This document shows, in pieces, positions 26,637 to 37,166 of a stretch of DNA of 64,000 nt. The DNA comes from Leucogyrophana mollusca (Eukaryota; Basidiomycota; Agaricomycetes; Boletales), in contig MU266443.1 of assembly GCA_021014945.1 (NCBI GenBank), forward strand, positions 21,632 through 85,631, given 5' to 3'. The notes beneath the pieces were generated by a model. The model saw only the letters and a program-made list of their open reading frames with translations. It searched no databases and was not told the DNA's origin. How positions within the stretch are numbered: the first letter of the stretch is position 1; each line of letters starts with the position of its first letter. A program made the position numbers and the translations under genes.

Positions 26637-28946
26637 TCATTGCTCGTACCCGCCCGGGCCCTGAAGTGAGGCCATCCAGATCCTAGTTTTGTACAGCCTA
26701 TGTGAACGACCTCAGTGACTGCCAGGACCCAAGAACAAAGACATAGCATACCGGAATAATTCTCGCACAAGCTCTCGGAAATCGATACGCTTTTCCGCAA
26801 TAAAGTAGAATGTCAATTTACGACGATCCCTGCGAACAACATGGGTGAGTAGTCCGGAACACCGTGCTTTCAAGACTCACCACTGATACTCTGCATCGAT
26901 GACCTCCATTGGCAGCTTCTTTTGCCGGACCTTGCTCTGGCATAACTGGAGGGCCTTGACCTCGTCCTGTATTTTGGTGACAAGATGCCTGGTGAAAACG
27001 CGGTGAGCGTGAATGACGACGAACACAAGCCGTAATACGCACTGTGTATCTTGAGGCTGGGCTTTTCCGTAAATCATCTTCGGATTAATCTCCTTCTTTC
27101 CGCTTGCTCCGCTTTGGGGACCACCAGGGCTCATCGGGCCACCATCTCCAAACCCAACGCGCTCCTTTTGCTCGCGCTGAAATTCCTCCACCTCTTTCAA
27201 GGTGATACTGTCATTGACAACCTTACCCAGATCCTTCCCTCTGTCCGCCTCTACTATGACCAGATCACCAACTCTGACGTCCAGGCTTAGATCCGTCAAG
27301 TAGAATAAGTCAGTGCGACCGGCTTTGAACTCTACAATGTACAAGGGCCAAGACGCGGGCACCGCGGACAGCGGTACACCCTTGCCCAGATCGCTGAAGC
27401 TGGGAGCCGCGGCATCCGAGGTACGACGTTGGATTTGCTGGGGATAGAACGGTCCCTGCTGAGGCTGGATGGCGCGACCGGTCGTAGGGGACACAGGGGA
27501 GGTAGGCAGAGCGCTGGAGCCCGTAGAGGTGGTGCGGGTGAAGGAAGAAACCCCGTTTCCTTGTTGAGGAAGGTATTGGATACCTTGCCCGGGAATAAAG
27601 CGGGCAGTCAACGGCAGCTGCTGGTTTCCGCCACCACCGCTGAGGTATTGTGATTCGGAGAGCTGCTGTTCGAAGGCGCTGCGAGGGGGACTTCCTCCGG
27701 TGGACAGCCCGCTGTCGCTGGGCGACCCGAATGGCTGACGGGATGAGAACGAGCCCCCGGGTATGTTGAGGTTAAGAGGCTGGTATGGTGAGACGCGGTC
27801 GGAGGAAGGTGGGCTGCGAGACAGTGGAGCGTAGATAGGAAGTGAGGAGGGCTGGCTGGGGGGATGTTGTGCGGAAGTGTGACCATTATCCTTCCCGCCG
27901 AGACTGAGCACGCCGAGATCCGCAGCGAGGTCGTCATCGGACAGCATTAATCCCCCGCGTCCGAAACTCTGAGTCTGGAAAACACTTGGGCGAGTTGGCT
28001 CATCCTGACCATCATTTCCGGGGGCATTGAACCCAACAATGGTCGGTCTCCTCGGTTGGACGACGCTGACGCTATGCCGCCGGCTCGTCGTCCCACTCCC
28101 TCCGCCTCCGTTCTCGTCTTTCGGGGGGTTCATCCCCGCCCAAAGTTCTCGAAACGCCGATCCATCATCCAACAAAATTTGTCCGACGTCTCTCACGAAC
28201 GGGCTCATGTTCGAGATATCGATCGTTTGTCTGCTAGAATAGCCATTGGAACCACCAATGGGCGAATCAAGATGGTTACTCAAAGGTGATCTGCCCATAG
28301 TTCCGAGTGAACCATACCGGCTGCTGCCAGGCGGTTTGATCTCCCCATAACGAGAACCGGGGATATTGAGCGGGTTTGAAGATAGCGATGACGATTCCGA
28401 CCAGAGACCTTGGCTTTGGAAAGGGCTCCCTATAGGCCCAGGGCGCGTTGTCGTCGCCAGAGATTGTGACCTGCTGCGCGTTAAATCCGGGGCAAAGGAT
28501 CTGCCTCTGGACATTGACATCGTCGGTGAGATGTACTGCTCGTCATAGGTATCAGATAGCGCTTCCGATTCGTCATCCTCGATGGTCGACGGGAATGCAC
28601 GAGCATCACGCATTGCGGAGGAAAAGTTGGACTGAGTATTGGAAAAAGAAGGGCTGCGTGTGGGAACGGATGAGGACAGAGCACCCGAACGAGCGCCTGG
28701 ATTGAGTGCCGACTGCATTCGTGAAGTCGACCACGGAGTGCTCGCGGTGCCCCCCAAGTTAGAAGGAATAGTATGTTGCTGTGATGGAGAACTCAGAAAG
28801 CTCTGGCCGTTGCTGTGTGGTGGCTGGCTAGTGGCGCGTTCTCGATGAGTACCGGATCCTGAATCCGGTCTAGCTGGGGCAAGGAATCGATTCCTTCGAT
28901 CAGCCTCGTCAGGAAATGATTGTTGGGCACTATTTGAGTACTGCAT
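26637..28946 (-). CDS. PSP1 C-terminal domain protein, 716 aa
   Basis: Cytoplasmic protein of the PSP1 family; the yeast founder was found as a suppressor of DNA polymerase mutations. Exons are 28946-27043, 26988-26881, 26829-26752 and 26697-26637, summing to 717 codons. The first 500 residues are low complexity and rich in Ser, Gly, Pro and Gln, as usual in fungal members. The conserved domain starts near YIVEFKAGRTDLFYLTD and continues VGDLVIVEADRGKDLGKVV. After that come LPMEVIDAEYQWDRRKLTFY, FIAEKRIDFRELVRELFRLY and KTRIWMASL, the family's terminal motif. The start at 28946 is the first ATG of the open frame. The molecular activity is not firmly known. Confidence 0.92.
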
Positions 28947-29863
28947 CGTGGGCCAAAGGGTCTACGAAGTTTTGCTAATTCTTGAATACGGCCACCGTGC
29001 TTATACGTCGTGTGATCCAGGAACCGTTGCAGCTGATGAGTCCGGTTTTCCTTCCTCTTTGTCGCGTAAAAGAAATCGTAACGCCTCTACAGATGTCAAT
29101 TCTCGCACCGTGCACGACGTGATGAGTACCAGAGTGCACGCACCAGACGTTTCTCCTGTATATAATGTATCGTCAAACCCGCCGATTCCCGGCGAAAACT
29201 GACAGTGAAAAGCCGGGTTTACAGGATCTATTCGTGCCAGTCGAAAATAACGTCTCCCTGCGGAGAAGAGTGTACAGTTATCTAGCCAAAGACAAGGAAA
29301 GATATGAGCGCGAGATGAATAATTTGTAAAGGAAGAGCAGAATTGCGGAATCTATGAGGAGTGAACTGCCCCCAGACTGGCAACCCAAACAGGCCTGCCA
29401 ATTTGTCCACCTGGTCACCTGGCCCTCATCACATGAACCGAACCAAGCGAAACTGCGGACTTTGCCAGCTCCTCTCAATTACGAACCGAGCAAATACTCG
29501 CAGTATGAAATCCACGCGCAAAGACAGCCGCTGTACCATAGTAAATAGTGTACGAAGAGTAGTAACCAGCTTTCTATCATACCGGGCGGAAGCACTCAGC
29601 TCCCCACAGTCACCACTCTTCATGTGTCTCGAATGAATAGAGAAAGATGGAGTGCCTCTAGAACAGCGTTCCAACTCCCACATCCAACTATAGATCCCGC
29701 GAGAGTCCAGGGCATACAAATAAACAACCATGTGCCCTCGGAACCGGAAGGCAGGTCACGCCCTGGGTGCCGGAGCCGTATAAGAATTATCACTCGTCGG
29801 CAACGGAGGACACATCTTGGCTTGCGATCCAGGCAACCACCGCCAATGCGGAATAACGCAGCG
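28947..29863. other. Intergenic upstream of PSP1, no gene seen
   Basis: About 0.9 kb between two minus-strand genes. It should contain the PSP1 promoter and the 3' end of Rgp1. Small open frames overlap here on both strands but none has recognisable content. Confidence 0.45.
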
Positions 29864-32800
29864 TCATACATCGAAGACAACGTCCATCGCCTTGAAAGCA
29901 GTGTTCCCGGGCCAGACGTTGATCGGCACCTCGCACTCCACAGTCTCCACCTTTACTTCCTTCCATTCATCCTCCCCATCTCCTGGGTCCTGCCACAATT
30001 CTTCACCATCAACATCCTCGTCGCCGTCATGGTATTCTTTTTCTCCAGCGCCGCCGAGGAAAGACGAGACGAAGAAGTGTGCCCAGGTCGATGGTTCTTG
30101 GGATTTGCCGTTTGCAGCGAGCTGGGGGCGTTCCAGTGGTGCGATCCCTGTCGACGCCTTCCAGGAGGTGCCCCAGTCCCCCTTCGGTCCATCCCTCACC
30201 AATTGTTTCAGCCTCACACCATCACTGCCGGCCTGCGAGGACTCTGCAGCGACCGCGACCAACAGACATAACCGTACTCTCCACACAAGCCCGCCGGGTG
30301 TGCTCGGACTTTTCGTATTGCTCTCCCCGATCTGGACCTGGAACGCGGGACTGGCGTCCGAAGGTATATCGAGTGAGAATGTCGTGCGCAATGAAGACGA
30401 TACGAAGGAGGAGTAGTGTTCAGCGTGCACCCGCCGCATGTGGCGCACATTCCCAGCAGAAGATAATAGAGAGGGTAAGGATTCTTGTGCTTCCAGCATC
30501 GCAGAAAGCTTGTCGGGACAAAAGATCAATAGGGATATTTACATACCATCCAAAAAAACTCACCGAAAGCACTCGCGATCGGCTACTCCGGTCATTCAGT
30601 TCAACCACCCCAAGGACAGTCTCACCCAGTCTGTACGCCGACTTCGTGAACGTAAGAACGGCAACCTTGACACCATCCTTATTCACGTCGTACGAAACTA
30701 CGATCATAAGCATACCCCGTGAGATGGTTTCAGACGTGAACCAAACCGGACTACGCCCACCTTTCTTCGGATTTCGCGTTAGGAGCTCAACAGCCTCTCT
30801 ACAGCCTGTCAACGCCCCACCATCTCCCTCCCGGCCACGCTCTAGGTCATTCTGTGCGGGTGACACTGCCTCAGCAGGTACCTTGATCCTGACCCCTGTG
30901 GCATCTGGGTCAGGGAAGGTGGCAAGCAGCCGTTGTCCATAGTCCCGTAAATCGTCCAGCGACCCCGAACTAATTGTGGATGATGCTGTGCAAAGGTTGT
31001 TAGCTTGGTCGCCGAAGCTTCCCCAGGCTTTGATCTCCGAGCGTAAGGTATACGCACAGGAAGAAGGTGGGATCTTCATTGCTCCATTCGTAGCCTTGAA
31101 GTCAAGGACTTTTGGAGCTGCCTCGGGGAGATTGCGCCGCGTTGCGACAGGCCAAAGGAGGTCATACGGTCTCTGCAGCCGTCCGACTGTAGTAACGAAG
31201 CGTATGTCAGCCGGCTGACTGCGCCAGAGTGATCTTTCTCACCGGAAACGTTGTTGTATACCCGGATGGGCACTTTCATAACGCGACTTATACTGTTGGC
31301 GCCCGTTGGGCCCAGACTGCTCGACTACCACGCTGGTGGGGACCCTGCACAACTCATAGGAGAACTGAACGAGTGGCGGTGATGAAGCTGGGCGTCTGGC
31401 TGTGCGTTGGTGGTATCTTTAAGTGAGCTGGGTATAGATGGCACGTAGCATAACCGTGCTTCTTTCTGCTCCCGTTCCCTCTCGTGCTTTCCCCTTTTGA
31501 GCTACAGGGCTGCACTACCAGCAACCTTTGAACGTGGGTGAAGGTTGTCAGGCAGGAGGACTGAGTATGTATCTGTGGTAGGGTTAGCTCCGAAATCGAT
31601 GTAGAGGGAGTCCTTGAATGTACGCACAACTGCGGGACTCTCCCGGGGCAAGAGATAGATCCACTGCTAGCATAGCTGGTTGCACCTCAAACGTCGGAAG
31701 AGGCGCTTCCGGGTCAACATCATCGTCCGCGCCGCCATCTATCAGACCCAATCCCACGCCGTTGGTAGATGAGGCCAACGACTGAACTGGAGAAGTCAGC
31801 GACGACTGTGACGGCGTTCGCGAACGTTGCGAAGTGCTCCACGACTGCGATGCTGGAAGCGGAGTTGACGAAGGCGAATACGTGGACGGCGAGAGCAGAG
31901 AGAATAGTCCGCTGGTGAGTGAAGCTGAGCGGCTATGTGATCGTCGCCGGCTCAGCAGCTGCTGTCGGGAATGTAAAGAAGACGTGATATCCATGCTCCC
32001 TCCCCCTATGATAGGCCGCTTGAGCAATCTTCCGCGGAGAGCGCCAAGGGTTCGGGCTTGGTCGGGCGACATAATTGCGCCAGGAAGTGGTGATACAGAA
32101 AGGGTTCCGAGAAGCTGGGCATATGAGTACAGTATCAGCTCCGTGTTGGACTGAGGGAAAGATGTTCCAAATGCAGTCCGGGGTGGGCCATTCGTACTGG
32201 GCTGGGGCAATCCGGGAGGAGGGCCATGGCCCAGTCCCAATTGCGATGGCCGCCGTGGTGGGTGAGGGTTTTGCGAGGGCCGAGGTGGGTAGGAATGCGC
32301 TTCTGTCTTGATAGAAGCACGTGTGTCGAGCGAGTCTGTTAGAGAGGGCGATCGGGGCAAAGGGGAACCAGGATACGGAGTTTGTGGAGTTTCTGCGATA
32401 GGGTCCAAAGCGAGCGAGAAAGTCGATGTGGAGGAGCTGGGCATGGCCGAGGGAGTCGAAGTCTGCTGAACTTCGTGCAGCTGGATTTGCCCGTCGAATA
32501 CAGACTGCTTTCGTGCATGAGGGTGTTTAGATGGAAGGCTCGACATTCGGGTTAGCGTAGACGGTGACGGCGCATGGGGAGATATGGCGGCTGCTATCTC
32601 TAAGTCACAGCACCGAAGAAAAGGACGGCGGGTACACACCTGTGTCTGAGAACTCCTGGTACGCTCGTACGTATAACGGGGACTCGTCTTTCGAACTATT
32701 CACTCCATTTCCCTGCAATTCATGAGGTGGAATATCCACAGATAGTGATCTCGACTTCTCGAGAAGGATCTGTCTTTTCTGCTCCAACAGTCCCGATACC

Positions 32801-33138
32801 CCATTCCCGCTCTTTATTGCGGTATCCTGACCGATGAGTCCCTTCCTCACTGGCTTGTCGCGGTCATTGCTCAGCGTTCGCAGGAAAGGAGGTGGAGGAG
32901 CAGGTCGCGGGATCCCAGGGGAAGTCGGAGGTCGTGCAAGGGGAGCCGAACTAATCGAGTGTGCGCCGCGCTTGTGTGTGTTTCGAGATTTTGGTCCAGG
33001 TGACTCTGGAGTCCGTGTGTTGGTGAAAGTTATCGTCACAGAGAACGGTTCCCCGGCGAAGTACGAGGACTGCGAAGGCGTCACTTGGACGCGAACCGAG
33101 GAATCGATGTCAGTCGTGGCAAGGTCGTCGGTGGACAT
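29864..33138 (-). CDS. rgp1: Rgp1-domain protein (Ric1-Rgp1 complex subunit)
   Basis: Partner of Ric1 in the guanine-nucleotide exchange complex for Ypt6/Rab6 at the Golgi. The start at 33138 gives MSTDDLATTDIDSSVRVQVT followed by SQSSYFAGEPFSVTITFTNT, the arrestin-like first strand pair of the family. Exon 2 carries a low-complexity region and the hallmark NTELILYSYAQLLGTLSVSP, then LAPGESRNTYSVLLPDN across an intron. VQFSYE and SRVMKVPIRVYNNVSG mark the second arrestin-like part. Later exons read RPYDLLWPVATRRN, DVNKDGVKVAVLTFTKSAYR, LGETVLGVVELNDRSSRSRV and end VWPGNTAFKAMDVVFDV at 29864. Around 31317-31350 the frame can be kept only with a 34-nt intron or a one-base shift. Boundaries in that middle part are uncertain; identity is not. 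Confidence 0.87.
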
Positions 33139-33789
33139 GGTTCAGGACAACAGAGCTTTCTCGAGGGACCCAGTCCCTTGGTCGAGACACGTATATGCAG
33201 AGAAGAAACGGAGAGAGCAGATAATAAGCAGAAATAGGGCAGTTAGACTACCTATAAATACGAGAAGTTTATCCCAAGGTTCCACAGTTCTGAGAACGAG
33301 GTCAAGAGCGACGTTTACGCGGGTCCCACAGTACGCCAGAAATGAACGGTGACAGATGCAACAGCGTATGACCTTTGAAGCTTCCCACAAGGACTATAAT
33401 TAAGGCCCACCGCTCACATTGATGCTATTTCTCAAGCACCGCATCTCAATCTACAGAGCTCGTTCGGGCATATCAATACCAGGCCTGACATGCTGTACCC
33501 GGTGATCAGTGGCCCCCCTTGCGCTTTTCAGTACAAAGTCTCTCATCAGTCCGAGAGACTTGCTTTGATTGATCCTAGGCATGATTGCACATTGTCCAAT
33601 CCACCGTAAATAGCTTTTATTGACTATCCGCGGCCGCATTTCAGAGACGCTATGTCTTGTATATTTCGGTTTGTTTGATCCTATTTTCCAACAGCCTTAG
33701 ATCCAAACAACTTCTCCAAAGATCGCATTTCCATTTCGGGTCCTTGCCCTTGCAAACTCGTCTCTCAATAGTAATCTCAGTATCGAAAG
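33139..33789. other. Divergent promoter region of Rgp1 and CSN7
   Basis: About 650 bp between two genes transcribed away from each other. No exon is supported. Confidence 0.5.
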
Positions 33790-34920
33790 ATGGAGCTGGG
33801 ATCGAATTTTGCCGCAAAGCTGGAGCCCTTCCTGCTGATGTCAAAATCTGCCAAGGGTGCAGCGGCAGCCAAGCTAATACAAGACGCCACTTCCGCACCA
33901 GGCGTATTCGTCTTTGCGGAACTCCTCGAGCTTCCCAACATCCAGGAGGTGATGATCGAGCCACATATTACTGATAACTGTGACTGATGATACTCTGCTT
34001 CTGTGGTAGCTTGCAAACAGCGAGCAGCACGCCCAATTTTTCTCGTTGTTGCAACTGTTCTCCTACCGAACCTACAAGGACTACATTCGTAAGTTCACAC
34101 AACTCTGGCACGATCTTTCAGATGAAATGTACACAACATTAGAACACAAGGACTCCCTCCCACCCTTGAATCAAGCACAAACCATCAAACTCAAGTACCT
34201 GTCAATCGTCTCTCTTGCCTCAGAACGTCGGGTGTGTCATGGGCATTCTCACCCCCCTCTGTCCGCTCACACATGCTGTGGATTCAGATACTTCCATACT
34301 CATTTCTCCTCCAAGAACTCCAGATGCCCACGATACGAGAGCTAGAAGACCTTATCATCGATGCTATCTACCTTGACATCCTCCGCGGGAAACTTGATCA
34401 AAAGGAGCAGCAGCTCGAGATAGAGTACACAATGGGGAGGGATCTTGAGCCCGGAAAAGCCGAAAGCGTTCTCGTTGCTCTTCAAAACTGGTTCGTCCAT
34501 TCCCCGTGCGATTTTCACGACATAGGCGCCCTAATGACAATTACGCAGGGCGGCGACGACCTCGTCAGTTTTGGCGGCGTTGGACCAGGAATTGGAGACG
34601 GTTGCTTCCCATGAGACTGCGGTGCGAATGGATCTTGAAGATCACGAGCGTCTCTACACGACGACACTCAAGGATGTGATGGAGCGTAACAAGGACGCCA
34701 AGTCGTCGACACGTCGGCTTGGGGCGTCGCTTTCTAATGCCTTGGGTCCGAATTCATTGGACAATATGGACATAGACGATCCCGCAGTGGAAAACGTGAA
34801 GAGCAAGAATAGAAAGTACGCCCCCTTTTTCGAATCCATCTCAGAAGGGAATACTTATGCTGCCGTAGGGCGCTAACGGATGTGCCAGCGAAGTCAATCC
34901 GGAAACGCAACAGATTTTAA
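33790..34920 (+). CDS. csn7: COP9 signalosome subunit 7 (PCI domain), 282 aa
   Basis: Scaffold subunit of the COP9 signalosome, which removes Nedd8 from cullin-RING ligases. Exons are 33790-33948, 34010-34088, 34143-34231, 34288-34490, 34549-34815 and 34869-34920, exactly 283 codons. The N-terminal helices ([36 protein letters not shown]) and [15 protein letters not shown] lead into the PCI winged helix. That domain contains [35 protein letters not shown] and [21 protein letters not shown] coiled segment follows, and the last exon ends in a basic stretch IRKRNRF that may be a nuclear localisation signal. For exon 3 a second in-frame acceptor at 34121 would add a few residues; either gives an intact protein. 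Confidence 0.94.
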
Positions 34921-35524
34921 CGACGAAATGTAGTAACCCCACACCTTTTATCCCGAGACCGCATAGCATAATCGTCCCACCTCTTCAATGTCACATTAAC
35001 CTTGTAACGTTAATCGGGAGTCTGAATCGAACCATGACTCGGATCCTCCGATTCCCTTTCAAGAGCGCTCCACGCAATCGTATGGACGGATTGGCTCAAA
35101 TGAATCGAACTTCCACAGCTTCAAGACCCGGTAATATACAATCCGTAACAGGAAGTACCCTTCAAAGTCTCGGCGTACTTGTTAGGCTTTGTAAGTTGGC
35201 TGGGCAGCAAGTGAACAGCTCTGGCTATCTTGTATTGAATATGTCCCTGAAGCTGTTTCTTCGGTACGGCGACATTATGTGTGATTCTTACTACTTAGTG
35301 CATCGCACAAGAAACAATTCATCCCATTTGCTCATCCCCCCTTTCTTGCCGACTTCGGCTATTCATGTTTGGCATTGTAATTCTCAGAAGGCGCTGACTC
35401 AGCAACTGGCACACGCGAGGATTTCAGGTTCGAGGGTCAAGATTAAGACCATGAGCTTGAGCCTGCTTGACTAAGTGCCATTGCACGCACACATTGCCTA
35501 TAGCAGACCTCCAATAACGCAGTC
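34921..35524. other. Intergenic, no gene seen
   Basis: Spacer between two plus-strand genes. An open frame at 35034-35474 has no recognisable content and lacks usual coding character. Confidence 0.45.
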
Positions 35525-36816
35525 ATGGCTTACACCTTTCTGTCGCGCTTGGGATCAACGCGGTACCTTTTCGTAGCTTCGGGCGTTGTTTTCGTCTTTT
35601 GGTCTCTCATAATAGCCATGGCGCCTCCCCGACTTAAATCTTCCGCTTTCGTGACATGGCATTATTCTACGCCAATTTCGCCCGGGTCGTCAGATGCGCT
35701 ATCGAACACGCCAACCACATCCCAAACACCGCAAGACCCCTCGCCCCCAAACCGGATGTCCGCTTTGGGTATCGCTTCCCACATGTACCTTGTGTCTCTA
35801 CCTCGACGTGAAGATAGGCGCGAGCAGATGGAGCGATTGAGGATGGCTCAGAACCTCGAATGGACCCAGGTTGACGCGATGGATGCCAACGACCCTGCAA
35901 TTGAGCGTATTTTCGATCATGTTGAAGCACAGCGCCACCAGCTTACTGAAAAAGCTGTACGTCAAGGTCCTTTCGCGGGGTTCCGCTGGCCCAAGAACAT
36001 CGATGCGTTGTCGGTATCTAGAGACCGCCTGGAGCCTCTCGAATCGGATTTATGGGTGTCGGCGAGCAGCCATAGACGCAAGCGCCTTCCATCGCGTGGC
36101 GCAGGTGTCATATCTGCGCGTGGTCGTAATCTTACATGCGCGACAGAAGACCATACGATCTCGCCGTTCACTTCTGGCCTCCCCGATTTCAGGGTCCTGA
36201 CACCACCCAAAATTGCTTGTTGGAATTCTCACGTTTCTGCTATCCGGAAGTTCATCGACAACAAGAATATGACGGCCGTAGGCGATGTCGCGGTCATCGT
36301 CGAAGATGATATCGATATGGAGAAGAATATCCGGGAACGTCTGAACAGCACTTGGGGGTCTCTTCCTGTTGGCTGGGATATCGTATTTTTGGGTACGTCC
36401 GAGTCGAGCGTAAACGTTTAAAAGCAAGTCACATCATACATCTACTTGTCATGCGGGCCCCACTAGGCCATTGTTGGTCGAACGAATCTTTCTACCCGGC
36501 TCTTCCAGGCCACATCAACGCATCTCAGCTCCACTCCACGCGTATCCACCCCTCCCTCGCACCGAAGTGCACACACGCCTACGCACTCTCCCGGACTGGC
36601 GCCCGCCGTGTGTTACTGCACCTCCGTTATCCCCCCTTTGCGTACTCTCGCGCCCTGGATCAGGCTTTTTCATGGCTCGTTGAGAGCGGTCGTCTCAGGA
36701 GCTACTCTGTTGTCCCTAGCGTCATCGTCCAGAGGAAGACCGAGAAGAGCGACGTCATGTTCGGCATGGGCAGTGACTGGCGTGAGAGGCTGGAGCACGG
36801 GGTATTCGGTACTTGA
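35525..36816 (+). CDS. Glycosyltransferase family 25 protein, type II membrane anchor, 405 aa
   Basis: GT25 enzyme, a family that includes LPS glycosyltransferases and collagen galactosyltransferases. Two exons, 35525-36392 and 36467-36816, give exactly 406 codons. Residues about 12-33 (RYLFVASGVVFVFWSLIIAM) form a signal anchor, which predicts a Golgi/ER lumenal enzyme. A Pro/Ser stem follows. The catalytic fold begins at SHMYLVSLPRREDRREQMER. KIACWNSHVSAIRKFID is the typical GT25 acceptor-helix motif, and VAVIVEDDIDME contains the acidic EDD metal site. HAYALSRTGARRVLLHL and YSRALDQAFSWLVESGRLRS complete the domain. The acceptor in fungi is unknown. It converges on the amylase-like gene with about 350 bp between stops. 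Confidence 0.9.
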
Positions 36817-37166
36817 TCCGCTCGTGGTTGATTGTTCGCATTCCCCTCCGAATCAAGCACAGCAGCAATTTGATGCACGATATTCTGTGCCGCCAGCTGG
36901 TTGTATATTACATTCCCATGCGCACCCGTTACCATCGTCCATGTTTTGTATATTTATTTCCCGTACCGACAAATCCGGACAACGGTATCCAGCATCCAGT
37001 CTATCCAACGCAAATATTGTAACAAACTGAGTAATAAAGGTGAAAATAGCGCATGCGAGTTAAAAGTAGCGTAGGTACTATGCAGGTCTATATGTACTCC
37101 TGAGTCCGAGAGAACGATCTAGTAAATGATGAAATGCTCCAAATTGTCCGATGAACTTTGAGAGGC
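36817..37166. other. Intergenic between convergent GT25 and amylase-like genes
   Basis: 3' ends of both genes. No exon is supported. Confidence 0.5.
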
